Made by a program: the position numbers and the translations under genes
Part shown: positions 1 to 12,945 of the stretch, piece after piece
How the letters are laid out: the number at the start of each line of letters is the position of its first letter
How positions within the stretch are numbered: the first letter of the stretch is position 1
DNA from: Sordaria brevicollis
Lineage: Eukaryota > Ascomycota > Sordariomycetes > Sordariales > Sordariaceae
Assembly: GCA_033439795.1 (NCBI GenBank)
Contig: JAUTDP010000020.1
Coordinates: 1-64,000 of the forward strand
Length of the DNA stretch: 64,000 bases
Reading direction: 5' to 3'
Notes under the pieces: generated by a model
Told to the model about the DNA's origin: nothing
The model's input: the letters and a program-made list of their open reading frames with translations, nothing else
Databases searched by the model: none

Positions 1-3000
1 GATATAAAATAATTCCCAACCTTATTTTATAAATTCTTAATTATTAATAAAAGTAAATTAGCGGAATTCGAAAGGCTATTCAATACCTTAAATAGTTTAA
101 TCCTCTACTATAATAATAAGAAACTTATAAGGGATAATTTCGATATTTCTAAAAGAGAAATATATTATATTATAGTATTAATTAATATTTTTAATACGCT
201 TATTATAATAAGCCGGTATTTATTTACCTTTGTATATATTTAATTAAATACCGTTTTATATAATAGTAAAGGACGGTTTTTTAGAGTAAAACCCGTCGAA
301 TTTAACGCCCGGCTAATTATTAAGAAATTCCTTCTTATTATTAATATATATAATAGCGAAGTTTAATTTTAAATTATCCGGATACAATTTAATATAATTA
401 TTAACCTAGAATTTTATTTAAGCGTCGATTATATCCTAAAAATTAATAGGTCGATTTTAATTTATATTTAGAAAGAAGAGAAAGGCGTAATTATTTTTAT
501 CGGTAATTATTTTAATTTTAGCGATAATATTAAATTTATTAAAAATAAAATCTTCGACCTTATTATACGTAATATAGAATTCGATTTCAAAATTATTAAT
601 ATATATTTTTAATTTATCTTCGGAATTTAATTTATTAACGTTAGAAGGTAACTAATCGGGGTTAAACGATTTTAAAACGTCTAGGAAGGGGGATTTGAAG
701 GCTAAGAATAATTTTTTAAAATTATAAAGCTTATTTATAGAAATATTAAAATCCAGCGTTATAATTTTATCGATTTCTATATTATTATTTTCGATATCGG
801 TATTTATAATTAAAAGCTAATTTTTATCGTTATCGTCTAAATTAGAGAAATAGATATCTAAGAACGGTTTATTATTATATTGGAATTCTTTTAATTCCTT
901 ATTAAAAAATTCGAACTTAATAAATTTAGGTTTTAATTTAATAACGGTTTTAATATCGTTACTATTATCCTATTCGGTTTTAATATCTTCGTCGCTATTA
1001 TTATATTCGGTCTTAATATTTATAATATTTTTAATAATTTAAGAATTATTAAAAGAAATACGCGGCTCTATTTTTAAAATTAATATAATTATAAAAAAAA
1101 TCGGATTTAAAATCGGAAATATATACTTTTAATTGGCTTAGGGATATCGGAAAACGGATTTTTACGCTTATTATTCGTTTTAAGGTTAAAAATAGAAAAA
1201 AATTCCAACGGTTAAATAATTAAATAAATATAAGATTTAATAGACGGTTTTAAATTAATCGACGATAACGTTTATCCTCTAGGTAATTGGAAATTATGTA
1301 AGAATATATAATATAATTAAACGGCGTCGGGATATACCGCCTTCTAACGGTCGAATTATTCTTTTATTTAAATATTACCGAATTTAATTTCTAATATATT
1401 AGGGAATTCGGTAAAAGCGCCGACGATATAATAAATTTAGGGACCGAAATTAATAAAAATAAGCGGGTTATTTTTACTACGTACTTAATCCTTTTTTTAT
1501 TAATTTAATAGGATATCCTTAAAAGATTAATTAAATATCCTTTTATTAAATATCTTTTCCTATTATTATTTCTTTAAGGCGGCGGGCTATTTATTCTTCG
1601 AAGCGGTAAATTATTACTTCTTCGAAGCGGCGCGTTATTTCTTTTTCGGTAATATAGTAACGAATATATTTAGTATAATAATTATTAAAGAATTATATTA
1701 ATATATTCTAATTAAGTCGCGGTAAATAGGGTGTAATTTAATTTACTACGTAATTGAATATTAATAAATAAATAATTAAAAATAATATTAATAATATAAG
1801 GGAATGTAATTTTATATTTAGAAATAATAATATATTTAATACGAAATAAGGTAGGAAATAATTTTAATATAATTATATCGCCGGGTAATATTAATTTTAA
1901 TAAATGCCTATTGGTTATTAATATTATAATCGTAATTATTATATTAAACGATAGAAGAGGTTGAAGCTAAATAAATTAGGAGAAAAAAAGAAGAAAAGAA
2001 CGAAATTCTACGCCCTTTAATAGTTTTAATTAAATGCGTTATTATTATTATTAAATTTATAGAGGTTATAGAGGTTGGAATTAAAAGGTTAAAATTAAAA
2101 GGTTGAAATTTTAGTAACGGGAGTTAGAAATTAAATATAAAACGAGAGGGTAAAATATAAGGCTCCTATTAATAAGGTAATACGAAAACGGGCGGGGGAT
2201 TAGTATAATATTATACCGGTAAGGATAGGATAATAATCCCCGGATTTATATTTCCGTTTAACCTAAACTACGCTAATAATTTAATGCACTTTATAGTATA
2301 TTTATTACAGTTTTCGTTTCGATATCCAATTTAAATAAGAATATAAAACCGTAAATTCTATTCTATTCTTCTTATTTACTAACTTTCTACGCTATTCGGA
2401 CTTTATAATATATTATATTTATTACAGTTCTCATTTCGATATCTAATTTAAATAAAAATATAAAACCGTAGGTTTTATTTTATTCCTTTTATTTACTAAC
2501 CTTCTACGCTATTCGGACTTTATAATATATTATATTTATTACAGTTTTCGTTTCGATATTTAATTTAAATAAAAATAAGATTATAAATTCTATTTTATTC
2601 TTCTTATTTATTAACCCGAATTTTATAAACGCTATTCGGATATACTAGTTCGGATTATTTATACAATATTATATTATTAGTTCGTTAGTTATTAAAATAA
2701 AAGATTAATTAAAAATTCGATAAATATAATACGGTCCCCCGCGGTAATATTATAATATTAAGTTATAAAATATATTAAATTTACGATTATCCTTCTAAAT
2801 TAATTAATATCTCGTATCCTATTATATTTATCTCTTTGTAATTAATTATATATAGTAAAATTCTATAATTATAAATATATTAAATCCTTAATATCGTTAA
2901 TAATCGGTTATTTATTCGTATTAGACCTTATAATTATTAAAAATATAAAAAATACGAATTTAACCTCTAGCGGGGGTAATAGTAAGTAGTTTTAGAATAT

Positions 3001-5191
3001 AAACGTCCGAATTATTATCGATATCCTTATACGTTTTTTTCGCCTTCTTATTTTTTTAATATTATATTTTAATTATATATATTACGTTTTATAAATCCGG
3101 CTTTATAAATTGCTATTTTATACGGTCCGTTATAATTTTCTATTTATAAATTAGTTAATTTTTAGTAGGGACTTTATAGAAATCGGTATTTAAAATTAAT
3201 TAGGATTCCCCTCCTTTATTCTTTTATTCTATATATTTTTTAATATTAAAAATATATTAAACGAAAATAATTATATTTTATTAATATATAACTTTTTACA
3301 ATTAATTAATAATATTTACGTTTATATTAAGTTTAAATATCCGCCGCGTTATTATTAACGTTAATTTAATTATAGTAGAAATTAAAAATTTCGACGAAGA
3401 GTTTATAAAAATACTCCTCCTTTAATTCGGTATAAATAGCCTTCGTCTCTATTATTACTTTAAAAAGGGGCTTCCTTTAGAATAAAACTTTTATAAAGTC
3501 TTAAAGGTATTAAAATTAAATTTTATATTTATTTATAGGATAAATACTTATAATTATTTTATTAATTAAACGGTTACGCTATAAAGATATATTATTTTAG
3601 ATATAATTATATAAATAATTCTATAGGATATATTTACTATTTCTAATTATATTATTATAATTCCACTCCGCTAGATTATCGGCTTAATCCTCCTTAAATA
3701 TTATAAAGAAGGCGAACCGAATTTAAAATTCGGTAATCTTCGAACGGCCTTTAACGGCAATATATATATCGTTTAGTAAATAACGGGTATATTTCCGTTT
3801 CTTATTATTATTACTATTAATACTAATATTAATAAATTTATTAAAATTATCGGTAAATATTTATTATAAAATTTTATATTAAATATTATATTGCTAAATA
3901 TTTATATAATTAAGTATTTATAATTAATTATTATAAAATCTCCTCGGTAAATAGATTATCCATTTTTAAATTTAATATTACTTCGCTATATTTATTAATT
4001 ATAATCGTATAGTCTTTTAACGAATTACTACTATTATTTTCGGAAAATTATAATTATATAAGTATTTAAATTTCGGGAATAATATCGCTATTTATTTAAT
4101 TTTGCGGTTAAGCGCTAATTAGAGTTTGCGGGGTATTTATTAGGGCTATTTTAAAATTACCGTTAGAAAATATAGTATTTATAAGGTTAACCGTAGGGGT
4201 AATTATAAACGGGGTATAATAATATAGTAGATTAAAGCGTAATTTAAACGTTAATTTACGAAGCGATAATAATTAATTAATTTAATAAATAATAAAAAGG
4301 GGTAATAATAAAAAATAATAGAAAAGTTTATTTAAATTAGGAATAAGCGAGGTTTATTCGTAAAATAGTTTTATAATAATAATATTAGGCGCGATACGTA
4401 TAATACCCGCAAAAATATCGATAGGGGAAGGAGGAAAAATATTAACGTTAATAAAAAAGTATAAATAGGATAAGGGTACGGGGAAGTGTAACCTAATGCG
4501 TAAAGGCTCGAATCGAGCGGGATGGAAGTAGGGCTTGGTTAATAACTACTTATTAAATATAAAGTAGGTTAATAAAATATATAGTTCTAATTTTTATTAA
4601 TAAGCCCGGCGTCCGTCCGGGTATTAGGCGTTAGTATAATAACGACCCCGAAATTGTAGAGTCTAATTATTTACGTTTATATTTAATATTATTTTAATAT
4701 AGTTCGCTAGCGCGAAAAATTTTAAATACGAATTCGAATTTCAATACGACGTTAATATTTACCCGGTTTATATACGCGATATATCGAAATTAATGCTTTT
4801 ATAATTGGTATTATATAGAATTATCTATATAATAGTCTTTACCTATTTTAAATATTAAAATATAAGAATGAGGATCCCTTAGAATTCTTTTAGTAATAGA
4901 AGTATAAATAAATAGAATAGGCTTTATTTAATTAAATTCCCGGTTAATAATTATAAAAATCTATAATATTTTAATTATAAAATCCGGGGAGTTCTATTAA
5001 TAATATAATTATTAATTAACGTATTAACGAATAATTTAAGGACGATATTTTCGAAGGGGGGATAATTAAATATTTACCTAATATACTACTAAATTTATTA
5101 AACTTAATAATAGCGCCGACGTTATTAATAGGAGAAAATATTTTCGAAGGTATAAAAAACTAAGATATAATAGTAATAGAATAGCGATTTA
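1..5191. other. RIP-mutated AT-rich DNA, no intact gene
   Basis: The stretch is dominated by A and T. CpA and TpG are rare while CpG is kept, and stop codons occur in every frame, the pattern left by RIP in Neurospora-type fungi. Some frames remain partly readable: positions about 61-610 on the plus strand read as a protein-like frame with few stops, but I do not recognise it. I see no LTR pair, reverse transcriptase motif or terminal inverted repeat in this part. It is most likely one or more old mobile elements, but the family is not supported by what I can read. Apart from the tandem repeat at 2301-2651 I found nothing else to annotate. Confidence 0.75.
2301..2651. repeat. Three tandem copies of a 117-bp unit
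   Basis: The motif TTTATTACAG recurs at 2301, 2418 and 2535, giving a period of 117 bp. Each unit continues with a CGATAT-containing stretch, an AAATAA(G/A)AATA stretch and CTACGCTATTCGGAC. The third copy diverges towards its end. Differences between copies are mostly C/T or G/A transitions, as expected for RIP acting on a tandem duplication. It could be subterminal repeats of a dead element. Confidence 0.75.
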
Positions 5192-5216
5192 CGAGGGCTG
5201 CCGCCCCCGTACCCCC

Positions 5217-5243
5217 GCAAAATTTGCCTGCGGCAAATTTTAC
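5217..5243. other. Hairpin, 12-bp arms, copy 1
   Basis: GCAAAATTTGCC is followed by a 3-base loop (TGC) and its reverse complement, with one A in place of G at 5242. The same hairpin occurs at 14075-14101 with a TTT loop. The stem is conserved while the loop differs, which suggests that the structure matters or arose in a mobile unit. Confidence 0.7.
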
Positions 5244-5443
5244 ACTCGTACTCCAAAGGGGCAGAATTCTACTTAAAGCTCCGCCTCAACGAAGGTCTTA
5301 AAGTATACTCTAATTTATTTTAATTTATTATTTATTTATTATTATAATTATATATTTATTATTAGTTATTTATTTATTACCATTTATTTATTTATTAATT
5401 TTTCATTTACTATTTAAATATTATTAAAAAGATTTTATTTTTA

Positions 5444-5516
5444 CTCCGGCCGGGAATCGAACCGACCGCCTAAAGGTATATATTATAACCGTATATTTGC
5501 TAGGTTAGCTACGACG
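5444..5516 (-). other. tRNA-like segment with B-box, copy 1
   Basis: On the minus strand this 73-base segment contains TAGCTAACCTAGC (A-box-like), a possible anticodon loop reading TTATAAT (anticodon UAU would be Ile) and the exact B-box core GGTTCGATTCC. The second copy at 14406-14478 has the same length and the same boxes. The T-stem pairs only partly and the acceptor ends pair badly, so it is not a functional tRNA. It could be the tRNA-derived head of a SINE-like element or a captured tRNA fragment. Confidence 0.45.
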
Positions 5517-5898
5517 TTTTATTTAGAAAATAAAATCTTTTTTTTTATTATATATTTATCCGTTAGATTTTTTCAAAGCCGTTTTTCTCGGCTGGCAGGC
5601 TAGCTACGGTCACGTGAGTGGTACCAAACTACTCGTCTCGGCTTACTCATCATTTTGGTACCCACTTTGTTGTGATCGGACCCACTTTCAAATGCCAAGC
5701 CTCGTCTAATCTTTAGCGCCTTGGCAAAGGTTTAATCCAACCAATTGCAGGTCGAAAAACCTCGGGAAGATTTTAGGGATCGACGCAGGGGTATGGTCTC
5801 ATTATAGAAGAAGCTACGCTCAACGCTTTGCTCCGTGTTTTTTCAACACTTCTCAAAATGTTGAAGCGGAGCTTCAAATAAAGGAAATAGAGGAAGCG

Positions 5899-8800
5899 AT
5901 GTATAACGATTAGACAATAGATAATAATACGGTAGAAAATATTTTTAACCCTTTAATTAAATAATTATAATTATAGTACGATTTTAGAAAGGATATAGTT
6001 AATATAGGTTTTAATAATAATAATAATAATAACGGCGAATTAGATAAACCCAATATTTTTACGTAGCCGGACCCACTTTTAGTTATTCTTAATAACGAGT
6101 ATTTTAATACGGGGAATTAAAAAGTAATCGACCTAATTATATTAATTAAATATAAAACTTTAAAATTTAATTTATTACTATTCGAATTCTCGTTAGTATT
6201 ATAGATTAAAAAATATAATATTTCCCGGGTAATATATTCCGACCTATACGATATATTATTAATTTTATAATATAGAAATAAATTTAAAATACTCTTATTA
6301 TAGAAAGAAATAATTATAGACTGATTTAACCGTATTATCCCCCTCAATATACTCTACAAGGGTATAATTAAATTCGATTTTACTATCCTATTAAATAGAA
6401 TTAAGGTTAAAGAGTTAATATATATTTTTAATTTCGAAAGTATAATTAAAATATTATTAGGCTCGAGTAAATTATTCTAAAAAGTATATTAAAGAATAAT
6501 TTAAGTAATAGACGGCTTTATTTTAGAATTATAATAAACGAAATAGTAAAGTAAGAGTCTACGGATTATAAGCGGTAGATTCTTCTTCTATATATTTAAA
6601 TCTTAGGATATAAAAGTATCGATAAATTCTTTAATAACATTAAGAGAAAACTTTTTAATAAGTAGAATATTAGAGGAAGGCTCTTTAATTACCCCTATAG
6701 AATTTAATAGAACGATAAACTTCAAACCGATTTTCCCTTTAAATTTTATTTATTATTAATATATATATATATAGGAGGACCGTTAATATTATACTTATAT
6801 ACCGATAATTAATTATAAAATCTTTACCTTAATAAAGTTAAATATTATAATTTAAATACCAAATATAGATATCTATAAATACCAATTATCTTAATTTAGC
6901 CGGTTTTCCCTCGGTCCGCTTTACCCGTAGAATTAATCCCTGTTTCTACTATATAAATAATTAATATAGTCGATTATAAATTAATATTAATAGAGAATTA
7001 CGACGTTTTTATCTTTCTAATAAATACTATTAATATAATGCCCTTAATTGATATAAATTATAAATTTAATTCGGATAAACCGAAATCCAATCCTAACGAT
7101 TATATATACAATTTTTATACTATTTAGTATATCTTCGATTAAAATATAAAAAATTATCGGCCTATTCGGCTATTTATACTTTTTAAAGGCGAATTAGAAT
7201 TAAAAGAATAGGGCCGCTAATATTTCGAGGATAATTTTATTAGAGAAAATCGATTTTCTATACTTTAGAATATATTTATTAATGTATTTAATTTATACTC
7301 TACTAATTACGTTTCGATTATAGGTATTTATATTACTGTATTATTCTTTAAGGAATAGTTCCGTATACGACGAGAGGGTATTTTTCCTATTATATTTAAA
7401 TTATATAGAGCTAACCTTAATAATATTATATAATTATTAATATATTTTATAAAATTCGATAAAGGAATATAGATTCTTATTAACGGGAAGCGGTTATTTA
7501 TATATAATTTCGTAATATATTTTATTAAAAATATATTTAAATAATAGAAATTGGCAAAATATAAGTCCTATTAAGTAAAATAATTATATAAATTCTATTT
7601 TATTCCGAATACTAATAAATCCGACCTTAAATATAATATTATTCGCTATAGAAAATATTATTATTAATATTTCGATTATATAGCCTATATTAATTCGTTT
7701 AAAGGTAAATTAAATAAGGATATAGCGTATATAAAATTCGGTATATATAACGATTCGTATTTAATTAATATATTAAAAGATATTTTCCCGGTATTAGATT
7801 ATATCCGAATTTATCTTTATAATATAGTATATTCGGAATTTATAAATCTTACCCGCCTTTTAATAAATTATTTATTCGAAGATAAAGGCTTCTTATATAA
7901 AAGATTCCAGAAAGAAGCCGCTTTCGTATTCTAAGAAATTCGGTTTCCTCTAAATTGGGCAAAAATATAGAATCCTAAAATATACCGCAAATTATTTTAT
8001 ATAAAGGAATATAAACGCTTTATTATTATTATACCTATTCTCCTATTTAATTAGCTTAAAGAAAAATATATATAAATATATTTTTAAGAGCTTTTTATTA
8101 TTAAAGGTCCCCGGTATTTTAATACGTTAGACCTAAACTTTTATATAATAAAATTAAAAGATTATATTTATTAGGAATAGTTAATTTTAATTTTTTAAAA
8201 GTTTATTTAATCCGTCTTAATTATATTTATTCGTAACGGAACCCCGATATAAAAATAGTTTAATTATATAATAATAGCCGGAAGAAAAGTATTTTAATAT
8301 ATATATTATATTTTAGGTAACGGTAAAAAGGTCTTCGTTTTAATTAGAAGCCGGAAGGTAATTAAATCGAAAAGTATTTTTAATAGAGGTATAAATATAA
8401 CCGTTAGAGGTAGACGAGGAACGTCCGGAGGAGGAATTTCGACGTTTAGAAGGGGGATTTCGGGAAGGGGAAGGGGAAGAAGTATATTTACTTTTATATT
8501 AATAGTAATAGTATTAAAAAACGAAATAGTTACCCCTAATTCCGTAATAGGAGATAATTTAGAAATAAGGATAATCGTACCTAATTTTATTAGGATATTT
8601 ATTATAAAGCGTATATTTAAAACCCTAAAGTAAAAAGGTAATAAGTTAATAAAGTAGAAAAGTTTACTAAATATTTATATCGGTTTATATATATAAGAAA
8701 TTAATAGGGAATATAGTATATACCGATTAATTTTAATACTTTAGGGAGAAGATAATTATAAATAAATTAATTTTCCGATATTTTTAATATTTATAATAAA

Positions 8801-9290
8801 ATTAATAATAGTAAATATATATAAAGAATTTATTAAAGATATATTTATAATTAATTATTAGAACGCCGCTTTTACGCTAATTTTACGTATTAACGATCGG
8901 CGGTTATTATTATTTATACTAATTAATTACATTAAATACAATTATTTAAATATTTATAATGTATTTTCCGTATTAAAAGAATTTTATTTAGGATTTTTAG
9001 TATTATATAACCTATATTTCGGTAGCGAAGGATTTTATATAAAGGAAGAAATATCGACGTTCGATATTTAATTCGATAAATATTATTTTAACCTTTTCGT
9101 ATTATATAAGTTATTTAAAGAATAGGTAAAAATATAAGAAGATCCGTTATTATTAGTTTTAAACCTTAAAGCCGAAGACGAAAAGTCCGATTTTATAATA
9201 ATATTAATAAAGGCTTTTAAAATAGATTATAACCGAATATATATTATATAGGGTAGAAAGAAATTTTAATAAATAAAGAAATTATTGTTT
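5899..9290 (+). pseudogene. RIP-destroyed tnp2/Plavaka-like (CACTA-type) transposase
   Basis: From the ATG at 5899 a single plus-strand frame can be followed for a long way despite many TAG/TAA codons that replace CAG, CAA or TGG. The frame at 6238 (SDLYDILLIL) is in phase with that ATG. Readable blocks match the order I know from tnp2-domain transposases of Pezizomycotina: an N-terminal SDL block, an ISG-FFFY block near 6560, an RNMYRS-like block near 7300, an FPITFGPH-like block near 7385, an INGKRLF block near 7480, a damaged GDMPQQQ-like block near 7540, and a Cys-Cys block now read as Tyr-rich (LYKFYFIPNT) ending in a GRYHH-like run near 7665. An Arg/Gly-rich stretch follows at about 8400-8490. 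No ends or target duplication were found. It is certainly not functional. Confidence 0.65.
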
Positions 9291-9590
9291 ATATTCTAAC
9301 GCCGTTTAATTAAATGAATATTTAGAATTGGGGATTTTATTTGGATTTAGGATAAAGGTAGCGGTTAAAGTTTGGAAAAAAAAAGAGGCACCTCGTTTAT
9401 TTATTTAAATAGTATATTTATATACTATTAGACCGGATAAATTTATATATTTATTATCGTTACTATTTTAAAACTTAGGGTTATATTTCTAATATATAAA
9501 TTTATTATTTAGTATTTAATTTACAAATTTACTATAATTAGGAGGATTATCGGATTCCCGAATATTTTACCTAATTAAATATAAATAATG

Positions 9591-10016
9591 AGGATGTCTA
9601 TTCGTACTGTTAGAAACGTCTTATCGGACTGTAGTCCAAAAATATCTTCAACTTTCTTTGGCCGAGGAAATTAATAATAAGGAGGAAAGTGGGTATAAAA
9701 TATAGAGCAGATTTTACTGAATTTTATAAAGATAGTCTCAAAATTTGCCGCGTCCACTATCTTATCTTAAATTAATTTATACATTTTTTAAACAAGGGAA
9801 ATTTTCATTTCTCAATCTTTATAGATAGTAGGCTTTAACGTAGGCTTCGCTCTACCGTAGGACCCCTATAATATAATATAGAAAATGACAAAAATTCCGA
9901 TATACTTTTTATATTTAAACATTTTAGTTTCGTTAAACTACAATTTATTTACCTTATTTTATTTTTTTGGACCACAGTCCGACAAGACGTTTCTAACAGT
10001 ACGAATAGACCACCTC
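9591..10016. mobile_element. MITE-like element with ~45-bp inverted repeats
   Basis: The left end (from 9597, GTCTATTCGTACTGTTAGAA...) returns as an inverted copy ending at 10010. Matching continues over about 45 bp and outward to GAGG/CCTC. The few mismatches are G/A or C/T, so they look like RIP. The interior of about 330 bp keeps CpA and TpG sites and has no coding frame. Length and structure fit a non-autonomous DNA transposon. I see no clear target duplication and cannot assign it to a named Neurospora family. Confidence 0.75.
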
Positions 10017-12640
10017 TAAATAATTACCCGGGGTAATAGAGATTTTATATATATTAATTATAATATTTACTTTATATAAATTAATATAAAAGGGTGTATT
10101 ATTTAATAAATAATTATAATCGTTTATTATATTTATAATATAATAAAGTCCGGAAAGGAATTTTAATAGGGAAATATTCAATATAATAATTTTATAATTA
10201 TAATACCTTATTACGCTAAATATTATCGACGATATATAGTATATTACTTTTATCGAACGTTTAAGCTATTAAAATATAAAGAAGGAAGAAATAAAATAAT
10301 AATATTAAGGGTAAATAAAAGTATTAAATAGAAACCTAATAGAAAGAGATAAGATAAAACCTCTAATTTACTCGCTTTAACGCCCGGGTATTAAATACTA
10401 TCCGTCGTATTTAATTCCGGGTCTATATTTCTTTCTATACTTCAATATTCCGTCTTCCGCCGTTCTTCGATTTATTCGTTAGTTCTTCCGCTGTATTTAT
10501 ATTCTATACTCTTAAATATTGGATTTTATAACCTTTTTCTTTTCAATTATTATTATTATAATTATAAACGTTATAACGATTTTATTCTATTCTAAATCCT
10601 AGTCCTCTTCTATATTCAATTATTACAATATTATAAATATCTAAATTAGGAATATCCTTGAGTTTTAACTTAAAATATTAATTATAAACGGCATTTTATA
10701 ATAATATATTCCGAGGTTAAAATTTCTATTACTTTATATCTTAGTTATTAAAGGGTAATATCGTTTTTATTAATAATTAATTACAATTTCCTACTTTTAG
10801 ATACTTTAAGAGGATAAATCTTTTATCCTTTATCTCTTTTATAAAGTATATAAATTATTCCCAACTTTCCGAAAAGATTTAATTCGGTTATTATTTCTAA
10901 AGCCTTTATTATAAACGGCCTTATTTACTATTATATTCAAATTATAAATCTTACGCTCAATTAATATTCGAAATTTAATATTTATAAAAATTGAAATATA
11001 TTAAATTAATATTTTCTAATTCCAAATCCTTTTACGCTTTAAATACGAAGGTTTTATTAATATATAAATTTAAACTTTTATTATTCGGTAAATCTTCCTA
11101 TTTTATACCCCCTTAAAAGCCCCCCCGAATTAATAACCCTAATATTAATTATAATTATAAAAAAAATCTTATTGGTTTTTAAAATTTATCCGTCTCTTAA
11201 TATAATAATTTTTTATTCTTTATTCTTAAATTCCAATTTTTAATAATTAAAAATAATAAATAAAATACTATTTTATAATTAGGATATAATAAATAAATTG
11301 AATTTAATAAAATAATCCCTCTATTTAATAATTAATATTCTATAATTAAATTCGGAAGTAGGCCTAATTGTATACTTCCAATTTTCGAAAGAAATGTACT
11401 CAATTATTCGACCCTTATTATTAACGGTTATTAATTTAATAATTAGTTCCCCTATCCTCGGTTATTTTGGCTTACTTTATTCTAATTTACTAATAAATTG
11501 CATTTAGATCGCTTACTATATACGGATTATTACTTTAATTTATTGCGTTTACTATTTATAAACGGTACTTCTACCCCGTTTAAAGTACTTCCGCTATGGG
11601 TATCCCTAATTTTTTATATTTTATAATTAATTAATTAGGTTTATAATTTTAAATACCCTTCCTATAATTATTTATAATATATTATAATATACGTATAATT
11701 TAAGTAAAATCGAAGTAAGAGGAATATAAATTTAATTATTAGAGTAACCCTATTTAATAACCGATAAAAATAGGAATTTATTAACCTTTTATTAATTTTA
11801 ATTATTTATATTCTTATTTATTATAATTATAAATAATAATATTCTAGTACGATTTATCGGGGGTTAATAATAATTTAAGAAGGAAGTAGGAAAAGGAAGA
11901 TAAAGAGGAAGAAAAATAAAAATAGAAGCTAAAAGCCGGTTTACTTTAGGGTAGGACCCGGTAATATAGGACCCGGTAATATAGACCCAACCTAGTATTT
12001 AATAGTTAAGAGCGGGATTAGGGGAGTAGGACCCGGTAATATAAGGCCCAGATAGCCGGTAATTATATTATAAATTAGATTTAATAGATTACATTTTATT
12101 ATATTTATTAAATTATTAATCCACGTTATTTTATCTACTTTTAATTATTTTATTATAAAATTTTGATTTTTATTTATAATTTAATTTTACTTTAAAAACG
12201 GTTTTATTAAAAGTAATTAACTTTCTATAAAAATAACCTTTTAATTAATATAATATTTATAAAGAAATAGTATAATTATAAAAAAATTAATTTAATATAT
12301 ATTAAATAATGGGTACGAATATATTTAATTAAAAGAATTTAAAATTAAATAAATATAAATATATTCGGCTAAAGGGCTTCGTAAAGACGAATTAAATTAT
12401 TATAGGCTAATCGAACTTTATAATTAAATATAGATAATTTTTATAATTAATATAAATAAAATAAGTGAAAATTTAATAAATAATATATATATCGGTAATT
12501 AATTATTAATATAAATTAGAAATAAGTGAATTTCAATACTTTTTATAAATAAAAATATAAATAAAATAATAACGCTAAATAGAAATAGGGATATATTAAT
12601 AAGGTTTAGAAATTTAATTAGTAAAATAGAAGTATTTTTA
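10017..12640. other. RIP-mutated AT-rich DNA, unidentified
   Basis: The composition is the same as at the window start: very few CpA/TpG, stops in every frame. I found no repeat ends, no transposase or reverse transcriptase motif and no gene. A short repeated phrase (GGACCCGGTAATATA) occurs three times near 11950-12045. Confidence 0.6.
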
Positions 12641-12945
12641 ATTAATTTTTCAAAATAGTTTTCAAATATAATATTATAAGATGTATATATTATTTGCGAA
12701 GTCTAAGTTGGATGTAGCTTAAATACGTTTATTAAAACGAAACGCGCTGCTATAGAAATATTTACACTTAACGAGCAAGTTTACTACAAATAATCTATAC
12801 GGTATATATTTAATTAGTTAGTTGTAATGTTTCGAGCGAAGATTGGTCATATAACGATTTTACAGATCTTATATTTTATAGTTACCGGACCATCCCTGTG
12901 ACCATTTTCAAAAACCCCCCTCCCGCGCTATGGTATTCTCTTTTT
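12641..12945. other. Island with little RIP damage
   Basis: This stretch of about 300 bp keeps phrases such as TGTAGCTT, GAGCAAGTTTACTACAAAT and CATCCCTGTGACCATTTTCA, which the flanks do not tolerate. It is therefore single-copy, too short for RIP or a recent arrival. No gene, inverted repeat or RNA was recognised. It abuts the low-coordinate (3') end of the LINE relic. Confidence 0.45.

Larger units (their letters stand above)
5192..5880. repeat. Small composite repeat, copy 1
   Basis: This island starts with a GC-rich block (GAGGGCTGCCGCCCCCGTAC), followed by a hairpin, then an ATT/ATTT-rich tract, a tRNA-like segment and a core of about 320 bp (from 5558) that ends in the palindrome TTGAAGCGGAGCTTCAA. 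The same modules in the same order occur at 14050-14863, and the core alone at 15161-15540. Unlike the DNA on either side it keeps many CpA and TpG dinucleotides, so it has largely escaped RIP. Each conserved block is shorter than the few hundred bp that RIP usually needs, which may explain the escape. I see no protein-coding frame shared by the copies. A short non-autonomous mobile element is likely, but its family is unknown. Confidence 0.7.
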
